Assembly: GCF_001613405.1 (NCBI RefSeq) | Contig: NZ_BDCH01000014.1 | Span: forward strand, 1-64,000 | DNA: 64,000 bases | Reading direction: 5' to 3' | DNA from: Nocardia crassostreae | GTDB lineage: Bacteria > Actinomycetota > Actinomycetes > Mycobacteriales > Mycobacteriaceae | Shown here: positions 19,885 to 29,278 of the stretch, in pieces | Numbering within the stretch: the stretch's first letter is position 1 | Layout: every line of letters starts with the position of its first letter | The notes under the pieces: model-generated | Databases searched by the model: none | What the model was told of the DNA's origin: nothing | The model's input: the letters and a program-made list of their open reading frames with translations, nothing else | Translations under genes and position numbers: made by a program

Positions 19885-20422
19885 CGGGTTCGAGCGGTTC
19901 TTCCGGGCTCGACTACCGGAGGTGAAGACGTGGATCGTGCGCGATCTCGGGAGGCACGGCACCGCCGAGGTGGACGATATCGCGCACGAGGTCATGCTGG
20001 CGGTTCTGGACAAGGCGACCCGGCAGGGCGCGGCCGATGTGGCGCTCGTGGCCTCCGACCAGTGGCTGCGCGCCGTCGCACGGAACAAAACGGTTGATAC
20101 GATCCGGCGTTCGTGGCGGACGGCTCCGGTGTCGCCGGAGACCTTTGCCGATCACGCCGGATCCCCGGCCGCCAGTGGCGAGGACGAGGTGCTGGCGCAG
20201 GAATTGCTGGTCTCGGCGATGGGACGGCTCTCGTCTCGGCAGCGCGAGATCGTATCTCGTTCTGCCAGTGGGTTTTCCATCGCCGAGATTACGCGACTAC
20301 TGGGTTACGACTCCGAAGCCACGGTGCGGCATCAGCTCTACCGTGCGCGCCGGATCGTGCGTGAACTGATCACCGGGACGCGTCCGGCTTCCAGTCCACC
20401 TGCGGGGAGGGATAGAAGTTGA
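19862..20422 (+). CDS. ECF-type RNA polymerase sigma factor
   Basis: A 186-residue sigma-70 family protein with region 2 (VDDIAHEVMLAVLDKA, then WLRAVARNKTVDTIRRSW) and region 4 (MGRLSSRQREIVSRSASGF, then ITRLLGYDSEATVRHQLYRA). There is no region 1 or 3, as expected for ECF sigma factors. ATG 19862 lies inside the end of the upstream small membrane-protein gene. The 3' end overlaps the convergent GH20 gene by 53 bases. The genes it controls are unknown; the long leader upstream suggests regulated expression of the pair. Confidence 0.85.
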   Translation: MTPYLFPDGFERFFRARLPEVKTWIVRDLGRHGTAEVDDIAHEVMLAVLDKATRQGAADVALVASDQWLRAVARNKTVDTIRRSWRTAPVSPETFADHAGSPAASGEDEVLAQELLVSAMGRLSSRQREIVSRSASGFSIAEITRLLGYDSEATVRHQLYRARRIVRELITGTRPASSPPAGRDRS

Positions 20423-21971
20423 TGCCCTGGGCGGTCCAGATCGGGGCTTGGGCGGCCAGTCGTTGGCGGTAGTTCTCCCAGTTGTGGGTGGAGCGTGGGG
20501 ACCAGGCGATTTCGGCGGCGTCGGGGAGGCGTGGGAAGGCCAGGTATTCGATATCGTCACTAGTTCGGATGGTTTCCGACCAGAGTGGGGCTTCGATTCC
20601 GGCGATCTGGCTTTCCGAGACGCCCTGGAGGAAGGTGGCGGGATCCCAGTCGTAGGCGTCTCTCACCTCGACGTAGCCCGCCCAGTGCAGGCCCAGGGGG
20701 GAATTCTCGTTGTACTTCATGTCCAGGTACACCTTGTTGGCGGGCGACATGAGGATCTTGTTGCCGCGGGCCGCCGCGGCCGCGACGGCGGCATTGGTGT
20801 TGGCGGGATCCCAGTACTGCGGGACGGCCGACGTGGGCGGGTTCGTGACGACGATGTTGTGCCAGGCCTGAATCTGTTTGTCGTACTGGGCGGCCAAGGG
20901 CGAGACCTTCTGGAAGAAGGTGTTGTAATCCTCGGCCGACGTGGCGTGGGCCTCGTCGCCGCCGATGTGGATATAGTGGCCCGGTGTGAGCGCCGACAGT
21001 TCGCGGATGACGTCGTCGACGAATCGGTAGGTGGTCGGGCTGGAAATGCACAGTGAGCTGTATCCGACCTCGATATCGGTGCGCGGGGGCACCGGTTTGC
21101 CATTGCAGTTCAATTCGCCGTAGGAGGCTTGCGCGGCGTTGACGTGTCCGGGCATGTCGACCTCGGGCACCACGGTGATATGGCGGGAGGCAGCGTAATT
21201 GACGATATCGGTGTACTGCTCCTGGGTGTAGTAACCGCCCGGGTCGCCGTTCACGGCGGTCTGGCCGCCGATCTCGGCCAGTTTCGGCCAGCTCTTGATC
21301 TCGATGCGCCAGCCCTGGTCGTCGGTCAGATGCAAATGCAGAGTATTGATCTTGTATTGGGCGATCTGGTCGATATAGCGTTTGACCTGATCGGGATTGA
21401 AGAAGTGCCGGGCCACGTCGAGCATCGCCGCGCGTTTCGCGAAGCGCGTGTAGTCGAGCACCGTGCCGCCCGAGACCGTCCAATCCCGTTGCTGCACCGA
21501 TGATTCGTTGATCGCGGACGGGAACAACTGGCGCAGCGATTGCACGCCCTGGAACAGTCCGTCGGTAGTTTTGGCGCTCAGTGTGATTCCGTCCTCGGCC
21601 ACCGCCAGCCGATAGCCCTCGTCGCCGACCTGTGGACCGGCGTCGCCGAGTTCGAAGGTGATGCCCGGCTCGTCCCGGTTGCTCGGATCCACCACCGGCA
21701 GTGGGAATCCGGTGGCGGGACGCAGCAGGCCGCCCAGGTATTCGGCGACGTCGAGGGCCTGATACTCCGCGCGGATGACGCTGTCGGCGGTCAGCGTGAA
21801 ATTCGCGGACGCATCCGGCTCGGCCTGTACGGGAATGGGGACGATATCGGTCACGCCGCGTTCGGTCGGCGGCGGGGTTTCCGCGGTGGCGGAATCGGCC
21901 AGACCGGGCTGGCCGACCACCGCCAGCACAAGTGCGGCGCCGAATATCAGGGGGGAGATTAGATTTCGCAA
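20370..21971 (-). CDS. secreted beta-N-acetylhexosaminidase, GH20
   Basis: A 533-residue exported glycosidase. The signal peptide is at residues 1-26 (ISPLIFGAALVLAVVG, cleavage near ADS). A GH20b domain is followed by the catalytic barrel with HLHLTDDQGWRIEI and the catalytic Asp-Glu pair in YIHIGGDEAHAT. It removes terminal N-acetylhexosamines, for example from chitin or peptidoglycan fragments. The start is TTG 21971 with AGAGGTG upstream. It overlaps the convergent sigma-factor gene at the 3' end. Confidence 0.93.
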   Translation of the reverse strand: MRNLISPLIFGAALVLAVVGQPGLADSATAETPPPTERGVTDIVPIPVQAEPDASANFTLTADSVIRAEYQALDVAEYLGGLLRPATGFPLPVVDPSNRDEPGITFELGDAGPQVGDEGYRLAVAEDGITLSAKTTDGLFQGVQSLRQLFPSAINESSVQQRDWTVSGGTVLDYTRFAKRAAMLDVARHFFNPDQVKRYIDQIAQYKINTLHLHLTDDQGWRIEIKSWPKLAEIGGQTAVNGDPGGYYTQEQYTDIVNYAASRHITVVPEVDMPGHVNAAQASYGELNCNGKPVPPRTDIEVGYSSLCISSPTTYRFVDDVIRELSALTPGHYIHIGGDEAHATSAEDYNTFFQKVSPLAAQYDKQIQAWHNIVVTNPPTSAVPQYWDPANTNAAVAAAAARGNKILMSPANKVYLDMKYNENSPLGLHWAGYVEVRDAYDWDPATFLQGVSESQIAGIEAPLWSETIRTSDDIEYLAFPRLPDAAEIAWSPRSTHNWENYRQRLAAQAPIWTAQGINFYPSPQVDWKPDASR

Positions 21972-22154
21972 GACACACCTCTGTCCAGTGAAGAGGCGCC
22001 AAGCATTTCACGGGAGTTTCCGCGGCGGTCTGGGGAATTCGAGTGGGGAATTGCGCCGCGCGCGGGATATCGCTGCTCCCCAGTCGGCTGACATGAACGC
22101 TTGTCCAGTTCGGGGCGATAGTCTTTGCCCCTCTATTCGAGGACGGAGATAATC

Positions 22155-22802
22155 ATGAAATCGCTTGCGTCCCTGCTCATTCAAATCGCCGCGATCACGC
22201 CGGTGGCGCTCGCGGGCGCGGGTGCGCTCGCGCTATCCGCGAGTGCTGTTCCGATGGACACGATCACGGTCAATTTCCAATGTCAGGGCACCCCGCCGAT
22301 CGGCAATCCCCAGAACATGACGATGACCTTCACGGTGACGGGTGATGCACCGGCATCCGCGAATCCCGGTGCTCTGGTGGCGATCACGCTGACTCCGGCC
22401 GCCGGATCGGTCCCCGCCACCGCGGGCGGCTACACCATCAACAATGTGCACGATATGCGGTTGATGGCCCCGTACCCGACCAACTCGACCTACGTCTCCG
22501 CGGAGCTGTCGGGCGGCACCGTCGCCGCCACGCTCGACGACTCGGACGGCAGGATCGCGGTCCATGTCTCCGACTCAATCCGGGGTGGTTCCAGCTTCAC
22601 CCTGCCCTCGATCATCGCCAATGTCACGGCGGGCGCCTCGGGGGCCATCACGACCACGCTCGCGGGCACCAGCTACGCCGAACCGGGCCTGACCCTCACC
22701 GCCAATGTCCGAACACCTTTCGGCCCCTTGGACATCCCGGTCTCGTGCTATCCCGACCCCGCACCCACCTTCACGACGACCACCATCAATGCCCAAGACT
22801 GA
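22155..22802 (+). CDS. secreted protein, DUF6801-like
   Basis: A 215-residue secreted protein. The signal peptide (SLLIQIAAITPVALAGAGAL) ends near SASAVPMD. The mature domain is beta-rich, starts ITVNFQCQGTPPIGNPQNMT and ends PLDIPVSCYPDP, so the two cysteines could form a disulfide linking both ends of the domain. Related proteins are common and often multicopy in Nocardia and Rhodococcus; function is unknown. ATG 22155 follows GGACGGAGA. Confidence 0.75.
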   Translation: MKSLASLLIQIAAITPVALAGAGALALSASAVPMDTITVNFQCQGTPPIGNPQNMTMTFTVTGDAPASANPGALVAITLTPAAGSVPATAGGYTINNVHDMRLMAPYPTNSTYVSAELSGGTVAATLDDSDGRIAVHVSDSIRGGSSFTLPSIIANVTAGASGAITTTLAGTSYAEPGLTLTANVRTPFGPLDIPVSCYPDPAPTFTTTTINAQD

Positions 22803-22873
22803 TCGCGCCAGCCGCAGGCCGCCTTCACGGCGCGATATGAAGGCGGCCGACCGGCGGATGCGGTCCCGAGAAC

Positions 22874-24037
22874 TCAGGCGTGTACGGGCCGAAGTGACTC
22901 GCGCGTCAGGTCTTTCAGCGCCGGATAGCCATCGACGGCCATGAGGAGGTCGGCCTCGGCGAGCAGGGAACGCAGGACGTGGACGATGCCGTCCGTGCCG
23001 CCGAGGGCGAGGCCGTAGGCGTAGGGGCGGCCGATGCCGACGGCGGTGGCGCCGAGGGCGAGGGCCTTGACGATATCGGCGCCGGAGCGAATACCGGAGT
23101 CGAACAGGACGGGGACGCCATTGGCGGCGGCCACGACGTCGGGGAGGACGTCGAGCGCGGGCAGGCCGCCATTGGCCTGGCGGCCACCGTGATTGGAGCA
23201 GTAGATTCCGTCCGCGCCGCCGTCGACGGCGCGACGGGCGTCGTCGGGATGGCAGATGCCCTTCACGATCAGGGGAAGGTCGGTCAGCGAACGCAGCCAC
23301 GGGAGGTCGTCCCAGGTGAGCGGGTTGCCGAAGATCTGAATCATGCGCAGGACGGCGGCCTGGGGGTCTTCCTCGGGCGTGCGGTCGAGGGAGGCGCGGA
23401 AGACCGGATCGCTGAAGTAGTTGGCCAGGCAGTGCCCGCGCAGCTGGGGGAAGTTGGCGGTGGCCAGGTCGTGCGGACGCCAGCCGAGAATCCAGGTGTC
23501 GAGGGTGACGACAATGCCTTTGAAGCCCGCCTTCTCGGCGCGTTGCACGAGGCTCGCGGCGAGGTCGCGGTCGGTGGGCGTGTAGAGCTGGAAAAGGCCG
23601 GGGGTGTCGCCGAATTCGGCGGCGACCTCCTCCATGGGGTCGACGGTCAGGGTCGACGCGACCATCGGGACGCCGGTGCGCGCCGCCGCACGGGCGGTGG
23701 CCAGATCGCCGTGGCCGTCCTGGGCGCACAGCCCGATGACGCCCACCGGAGCCATGAAAACCGGTGCGGGCCAAGTCATTCCGAACAGGTTCACGGAGAG
23801 GTCGCGTTCCTTGGCACCGACGAACATGCGCGGGATCAAGCCCCACCGATCGAAGGCGGTGACATTGGCGTCCTGGGTGCGCTCGTCACCCGCGCCACCG
23901 GCCACATACGACCAGACCGACGGCGGCATCGCGGCCGGGGCGCGCTCGCGCAGCTCCTCGAACCGCACCGGCAGGTCGGGGACCACGCCGCGCAGGCCGT
24001 TGAAATAGATCTCGTACTGATAGTCGCCGAACGCCAT
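22874..24037 (-). CDS. FMN-dependent alpha-hydroxy acid oxidase, lactate 2-monooxygenase type
   Basis: A 387-residue flavoprotein of the FMN alpha-hydroxy acid dehydrogenase family. The substrate/FMN motifs include [15 protein letters not shown]-type contacts in [11 protein letters not shown], a catalytic His in [13 protein letters not shown], and the FMN phosphate site in [16 protein letters not shown]. The N-terminus [13 protein letters not shown] is typical of lactate 2-monooxygenases, which convert lactate and oxygen to acetate and carbon dioxide. The start ATG 24037 is supported by that motif. It is divergent from the Lrp-type gene, which may have regulated it before that gene decayed. 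Confidence 0.88.
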   Translation of the reverse strand: MAFGDYQYEIYFNGLRGVVPDLPVRFEELRERAPAAMPPSVWSYVAGGAGDERTQDANVTAFDRWGLIPRMFVGAKERDLSVNLFGMTWPAPVFMAPVGVIGLCAQDGHGDLATARAAARTGVPMVASTLTVDPMEEVAAEFGDTPGLFQLYTPTDRDLAASLVQRAEKAGFKGIVVTLDTWILGWRPHDLATANFPQLRGHCLANYFSDPVFRASLDRTPEEDPQAAVLRMIQIFGNPLTWDDLPWLRSLTDLPLIVKGICHPDDARRAVDGGADGIYCSNHGGRQANGGLPALDVLPDVVAAANGVPVLFDSGIRSGADIVKALALGATAVGIGRPYAYGLALGGTDGIVHVLRSLLAEADLLMAVDGYPALKDLTRESLRPVHA

Positions 24038-24137
24038 TTGCCGGGACCTTCCTTCCTCGACGGTACGCACCCAACGGTGCAGGATTAACGTGTCGATGCG
24101 GTTCAAGTGCAGGAAACACATGAAGGAGGTGAGGTGT

Positions 24138-25168
24138 GTGCAGGAAATCGATGAGCTGCTGAGCGAGGACGATCTCGCCCTCATTCATGCCCTGCAACTG
24201 CGGCCGCGAGCGTCGTGGACCGAACTCGGCGCCGCGCTCGGCGTCGACCCGGTCACCGCGGCGCGGCGCTGGCAGCGGCTCAACGGCCGCGGCGCGGCCT
24301 GGGTCGGCACCTCGCCGGGCCCGCGGCTGCTCGACCTGATCTGCGGCGCCTACCTCGACATCGCCTGCGAGGCATGGCAAGCCGCCGCGGTCGCCGCGGA
24401 ACTCGCGCGCCACCCGCACATGCTCACCCTCGAACGCGTCGCGGGGGAGCATCACATCTGGGCCACCGTGGGCGCCGCCGATCTGGCGGCCATGTCCCGC
24501 TACACCCTCGACATCCTGCCCGCCGTCGCGCACGTCACCGATGTTCGCGCCCACCTGATCACCCATATGTTCACCGAGGGCGGCGACTGGCGCATCGACG
24601 CCCTCGCCCCCGACCAGCGCACCCTGCTGCGCACCCCGCCTGCGCGACCACCCGCGGCGCGCGACCGCGCCCGTGTCACCGACCTGGATCGCGATCTGCT
24701 CACGGCCCTGGCTCCCGACGGCCGCACCTCCTACGCGGACCTGGCCGCAGCCCTCGGCGCGGGCGCCGCTGCGGTGAAACGCCGTATGGAGGAGTTGACA
24801 CGACTCGGCCTGCTCCGCTTCCGCTGCGATTTCGCCCGCCCGCCCGCTCGGCGGCTGGCCGGTCGCGGTCACCTTCCGGGCCACCGCGCCCGCCGCCGCC
24901 GTCGAGCGCATCGGGCACGCCCTGGTCGCCCTGCCGCAGACCCGCAATTGCGCGGCGGTGAGCGGCCCGCACAACCTCGTTCTGCAGGCCAGCCTGCATT
25001 CGGTCGCCGATGTGCTGCGCTTCGAATCCGAGCTCACCGCAGCGCATCCCGAACTCGAGATCGCCGAACGTGTTGTGACACTGCGGCACGACAAACTCCT
25101 CGGCCACCTCCTCGATGCGCAGGGCCGCTCGATCGCACTGGTGGTCCCGGACGTGTGGAGCGAGCCGG
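24138..25168 (+). pseudogene. Lrp/AsnC family regulator, frameshifted
   Basis: GTG 24138, after GGAGGTGAGG, opens an Lrp/AsnC protein with two helix-turn-helix/ligand modules. The second DNA-binding unit (LLTALAPDGRTSYADLAAAL) is in frame up to LLRFRCDFARP. There the sequence holds three GCCC units (24834-24845). Removing one 4-base unit restores LGGWPVAVTFRATAP and the rest of the ligand-binding domain, which then runs in the other frame to VVTLRHDKLLGHLLD and IALVVPDVW. No stop follows; the gene runs into a truncated P450 near 25168. It is divergent from the lactate-monooxygenase gene. Frameshift and fusion make it a likely pseudogene. Confidence 0.82.
24834..24845. repeat. (GCCC)3 tetranucleotide repeat causing the Lrp frameshift
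   Basis: Three tandem GCCC units sit at the exact point where the Lrp reading frame is lost. Two units would keep the protein in frame. Slipped-strand replication could add or remove a unit. Confidence 0.7.
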
Positions 25169-26044
25169 GCCGACGAGCATCGCAAACAGCGCAAGCTGCT
25201 CGCACCGCCGTTCCACGGCCGCCGCCTGGCCGTGTACGAATCCCTGATCGAGGAGGAGGCGGTCCGCGAGTTCGCGACCTGGCCGGAGGGCCGCGAGTTC
25301 GCGACCATGGACTCGATGATGCGGATCACCCTCAATGTGATCCTGCGCGCCGTATTCGTCGCCGAGGGCAAGGAATTCGACGAGCTGCGGGCACTACTGC
25401 CCAGGCTCGTGCTGCTCGGCTCCGCGCTGGCCGCGGTGCCGATGCCGCAGAATCTGCTGGGGCGCTACGGTCCCTAGGCCCGCTTCCGCGCCCACCGCCG
25501 CCACTACGACGAGATCGTCGGCAGACTCATCGGCCGCGCGGCCGCCGACGAGCGGCTCGCCGACCGCAACGATGTGCTGGCCATGATGCTGCAGTCCCGC
25601 TACGACGACGGCGCCGCCATGACCCGCGGCGAGATCTCCGACGAACTGCTGACCCTGCTCACCGCCGGGCACGAGACCACCGCGACCTCATTGGCATGGA
25701 CCGTCGAACGACTGCGCAGGCATCCGGATGTGCTGCGGCGCTTGGTCGCCGAGGTCGACCCGGACCGCTTCCTCGGCGTCCGGCCGGGCACCTGGAACTG
25801 GATTCCCTTCGGCGGCGGGGCGCGGCGCTGCATCGGCGCGGCCTTCGCCACCATGGAGATGAACATCGTATTGCGCACGCTGCTACGGGATTTCACGCTC
25901 GAACCGACCTCCGCCGCCGATGAGCGCACCCATTTCCGCGGGGTCGCGCTGGCGCCCGCCAAGAAGGGCCGCGCCATCGTGCGCCGCCGACCGCCGCGCG
26001 CGGATGCCACCACCGCGGCGGAATCCGCGCAGGTGACCGCATGA
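25169..26044 (+). pseudogene. cytochrome P450 remnant with truncation, TAG and internal deletion
   Basis: The readable part starts at ADEHRKQRKLLAPPFHGRRL, which corresponds to residue 90 or so of a normal P450; everything before is missing and is replaced by the Lrp gene. An in-frame TAG (25475-25477) sits where family members have Trp in GPWARFRAHRR. The I-helix oxygen motif (LTAGHETTATS) is present. The segment with the ExxR helix is missing: HPDVLRRLVAEVD joins directly to PDRFLGVRPGTW near 25757. The heme motif FGGGARRCIGAAF is intact. At least three lesions make it a certain pseudogene. Its stop overlaps the start of the hydrolase gene, so it was the first gene of the following cassette. 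Confidence 0.88.
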
Positions 26045-26940
26045 CGGAGCAGTTCACCGATGTCGGCCGTGGTGTCTCGCTCTGTTATCGGAGTCCGGGC
26101 GGGGGTGACATTCCGGTGGTCCTGATCGCCGGGCTCGGGCAGCAGATGCACGAGTGGCCGGACGGCCTGTGCGAGCTGCTCACCGCGCGCGGCTACGACG
26201 TCATCCGTTTCGACAATCGCGATGTGGGCAGGTCCACCCATATGGCGCATCAGCCGCCTGGCCCGCTCGATATGCTGCGAAAGCGTTGGCACACAGAGCA
26301 ATACGATCTCGGCGATCTGGCCGCCGACACCGTGGGACTGCTCGACGTGCTCGGTGTGCGGTCCGCCCATCTGGTCGGCATGTCCATGGGCGGCATGATC
26401 GCGCAGACCGTCGCGGCCCGTTACCGGGACCGGGTCGCCTCGCTGACCTCGATCATGTCCACCACCGGAGCGGCCCGGGTGGGCAGGCCCGCGCTGTCGA
26501 CGTGGCGGCTCATGTTCGCCCGCCCGGCGCGCACCCGCGAGGAACATATCGCGGCCGCGGTCCGCATGTATCGTTACATCTCTTCGCGAGGTTATCCGTT
26601 CGACGAGAATGTGGTGCGCGCCGCGGCGGCGATAACCTGGGATCGCGATCCGCGACCGGCCGCGGGCGTGGGCCGTCAACTGGCGGGCATTCTCAAATCC
26701 GGTGACCGCACAACCGAACTCGCCGCCGTCGTGGCCCCCACCCTGGTCCTGCACGGTGACCGGGACCTGATGGTGAATCCGACCGGCGCGACCGTCACCG
26801 CGCGGGCCATCCAGGGCGCGCGGTTGCGCACGCTGCCGGGGTGGGGGCACGACCTGCCCGCCGGTGTGTGGCCCGCGCTCACCGATCTGCTCGATACCCA
26901 TATCCGCACCGCCAGGAGCTCCGATGCCCCGCACCCGTAG
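26041..26940 (+). CDS. alpha/beta hydrolase
   Basis: A 299-residue alpha/beta hydrolase. The nucleophile elbow is GMSMGG (about residues 117-122), the acid is in LHGDRDLMV and the histidine in PGWGHDLPAG. The ATG overlaps the P450 remnant stop (ATGA) and its end overlaps the next SDR start by 17 bases, so the genes form a tight operon. Alongside a Baeyer-Villiger monooxygenase, an esterase that hydrolyses the ester or lactone product is a plausible role. Confidence 0.88.
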   Translation: MTEQFTDVGRGVSLCYRSPGGGDIPVVLIAGLGQQMHEWPDGLCELLTARGYDVIRFDNRDVGRSTHMAHQPPGPLDMLRKRWHTEQYDLGDLAADTVGLLDVLGVRSAHLVGMSMGGMIAQTVAARYRDRVASLTSIMSTTGAARVGRPALSTWRLMFARPARTREEHIAAAVRMYRYISSRGYPFDENVVRAAAAITWDRDPRPAAGVGRQLAGILKSGDRTTELAAVVAPTLVLHGDRDLMVNPTGATVTARAIQGARLRTLPGWGHDLPAGVWPALTDLLDTHIRTARSSDAPHP

Positions 26941-27781
26941 GCCGCTGTCCGGCCATCCCGTCATGATCACCGGCGCCGCCTCCGGCATCGGTCGTGGTCT
27001 GGCCCAATTGCTTTCGCGCCGTGGCTCTCCGGTGGCGATCGCCGATATCGACGAGAGCGGGCTGAAGCAGACGGCGGCCGGGCTGTCCGGCCGGGTGTTC
27101 ACCCGGGTGCTGGATGTGCGCGATGCCGACGATCAACTGGCTTTCGCCGCCGAGGTCCGGGAGTGGCTGACCGCTCCGTTGGCCGCGGTGTTCAACAATG
27201 CCGGTGTCGCGGTGTCGTCCTCGGTGCTCGACGCCGTGCCCGAGGACGATGAATGGTTGCGGCGGATCAACTTCGACGGCGTCGTCAATGGTACCCGGGC
27301 GTTCCTGCCCATCCTGGTCGAACAGGATAGCGGTGTCATCGTGAACACCTCGAGTGTGTACGGGCTGGCGGGCATGCCGTATCAAAGCGCCTACTGTGCG
27401 GCGAAATTCGCGGTGCGCGGGTTCACCGACTCGCTGCGCCAGGAACTGCGGGGCACCGGCGTCTCGGCGGTGACCGTGCATCCGGGCGGGATCACGACCA
27501 ATATCGCGCGCAATGCCCGGATCCGCAAGGACCCGGAGGGTCTCGGGCGCACCCACGAGCAGATGGCCGCGCAGTTCGAGGCGATCACCATGACCTCGCC
27601 GGAGAAGGCGGCCGAAATCATCTGCCTGGGTGTGGAACGCGTGAAGGCGCGCATCCTGGTCGGTCCCGATGCGTACTTGTTCGATGTCCTCACCCGGGTC
27701 GCGCCGACCCATTACTTCGATGTGATCGCGGTGCTACAGCGGCGGCTGGAAGCGCGTGCCAAGTCGGGAGCGACGGTATGA
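26924..27781 (+). CDS. short-chain dehydrogenase/reductase
   Basis: A 285-residue SDR. Cofactor motif is TGAASGIG, the structural motif NNAG, and the catalytic Ser/Tyr/Lys are in NTSSVYGLAG and YQSAYCAAK. It overlaps the hydrolase upstream and the monooxygenase downstream by four bases (ATGA). In this operon it could oxidise an alcohol to the ketone used by the monooxygenase. Substrate unknown. Confidence 0.9.
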   Translation: MPRTRRPLSGHPVMITGAASGIGRGLAQLLSRRGSPVAIADIDESGLKQTAAGLSGRVFTRVLDVRDADDQLAFAAEVREWLTAPLAAVFNNAGVAVSSSVLDAVPEDDEWLRRINFDGVVNGTRAFLPILVEQDSGVIVNTSSVYGLAGMPYQSAYCAAKFAVRGFTDSLRQELRGTGVSAVTVHPGGITTNIARNARIRKDPEGLGRTHEQMAAQFEAITMTSPEKAAEIICLGVERVKARILVGPDAYLFDVLTRVAPTHYFDVIAVLQRRLEARAKSGATV

Positions 27782-29250
27782 CCGAGCATTTCGATGTGCT
27801 GATCGTCGGTGCGGGCCTGTCGGGGATCGGTGCGGCGCATCATCTGCAGGCCGCGTTCTCGGGGCGTAGTTACGCAATCCTGGAGGCGCGCGAGGCGATC
27901 GGCGAGACCTGGGATCTGTTCCGCTATCCGGGCGTGCGCTCGGATTCCGATATGCACACTCTCGGTTACCGTTTCCGGCCGTGGACGCAGGCCGCGGCCA
28001 TCGCCGACGGGCCCGCCATCCTGGACTACATTCGGGGTACCGCGGCCGATGCCGGGATCGATCGGCGAATCCGATTCGGGCACAAGGTGATCGGGGCCGC
28101 CTGGTCGACGCCCGAGCGGCGCTGGACGGTGACGGTCGAACGCGACGGCGTCGCGTCCACGCTCACCTGCGGATTCCTGTACATGTGCACCGGTTACTAC
28201 ACCTACGATCGTGGCTACACCCCCGACTTCGCCGGAATCGACGATTTTCGAGGGCAATTGGTGCATCCGCAGCAGTGGCCGGCCGACCTGGATCACACCG
28301 GCAAGCGCATCGTGGTGATCGGCAGCGGCGCCACGGCGGTGACCCTGGTCCCCGCACTGGCCGACACCGCGGCCCAGGTGACCATGCTGCAACGCTCGCC
28401 GACCTACATCATGTCCATCCCCACCGAGGATGCCGTGGCGACGCGGCTGCGCGCCTGGCTGGGCCCGCGGCGCGCCTACACCATCACCCGGTGGAAGAAC
28501 GTCCTGATCAGTACGCTGATCTATCAGCTCAGCCGACGGCGTCCGGCCATGATCCGCGAGCTCATTCGCAAGCAGGTGGCCGCGCAACTGCCCACCGGAT
28601 ACGAGGTGGACGTCCACTTCAAACCGACCTACAACCCGTGGGATCAACGGCTGTGCCTGGTGCCCGACGGCGACCTGTTCCGGGCCATCCGCTCCGGCCG
28701 TGCTCAGGTGGTGACCGACCGCATCGACCGCTTCACCGCCGACGGGATGCGCCTGGCCTCCGGGGCCGAGCTGGCCGCCGACATCGTGGTGACAGCGACC
28801 GGGTTGCAACTGCTCGCCTTCGGCGGCGTCGAGTTCGCCGTGGACGGCCGCGCCGTCGACGTGCCCGGCACCATGGCCTACAAGGGCATGATGCTCAGCG
28901 GAGTCCCCAACTTCGCCTTCACCATCGGCTATACGAATGCCTCCTGGACCCTGAAAGCCGACCTGGCAGCCGAATTCGTGTGCCGCCTGCTGCGCCATAT
29001 GGACGCCAACGGCTACGACCAGTGCACCCCCTGGCCGGATCCCGATATCGCCCCTGCGCCCCTGCTGGACTTCCAATCCGGTTATGTCCAGCGCTCCATC
29101 CACCATTTCCCGTCCGCCGGTTCGCGCCGCCCGTGGCGACTGGGCATGAACTACGCCCACGATGTGTTGTCCTTGCGCCACGGCCGCATCGAGGACGGCA
29201 CCATCCGCTTCGCGCATGCCGACCATGCGCCGGTGCCCGCCACGCCGTGA
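27778..29250 (+). CDS. EthA-type Baeyer-Villiger monooxygenase
   Basis: A 490-residue FAD monooxygenase closely resembling M. tuberculosis EthA in layout. The FAD motif is VGAGLSGIG at residues 10-18, the Baeyer-Villiger fingerprint is FRGQLVHPQQWP, and the NADPH motif is VIGSGATAVT. The stretch PTYNPWDQRLCLVPDGDLFR and the C-terminal NASWTLKADLAAEFVCRLL are hallmarks of the EthA group. These enzymes turn ketones into esters and activate thioamide prodrugs such as ethionamide. It is the last enzyme of the cassette; a TetR gene follows after 28 bases. Confidence 0.92.
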   Translation: MTEHFDVLIVGAGLSGIGAAHHLQAAFSGRSYAILEAREAIGETWDLFRYPGVRSDSDMHTLGYRFRPWTQAAAIADGPAILDYIRGTAADAGIDRRIRFGHKVIGAAWSTPERRWTVTVERDGVASTLTCGFLYMCTGYYTYDRGYTPDFAGIDDFRGQLVHPQQWPADLDHTGKRIVVIGSGATAVTLVPALADTAAQVTMLQRSPTYIMSIPTEDAVATRLRAWLGPRRAYTITRWKNVLISTLIYQLSRRRPAMIRELIRKQVAAQLPTGYEVDVHFKPTYNPWDQRLCLVPDGDLFRAIRSGRAQVVTDRIDRFTADGMRLASGAELAADIVVTATGLQLLAFGGVEFAVDGRAVDVPGTMAYKGMMLSGVPNFAFTIGYTNASWTLKADLAAEFVCRLLRHMDANGYDQCTPWPDPDIAPAPLLDFQSGYVQRSIHHFPSAGSRRPWRLGMNYAHDVLSLRHGRIEDGTIRFAHADHAPVPATP

Positions 29251-29278
29251 GGGGCCCGGCGATGGGCGAACTAATCTA

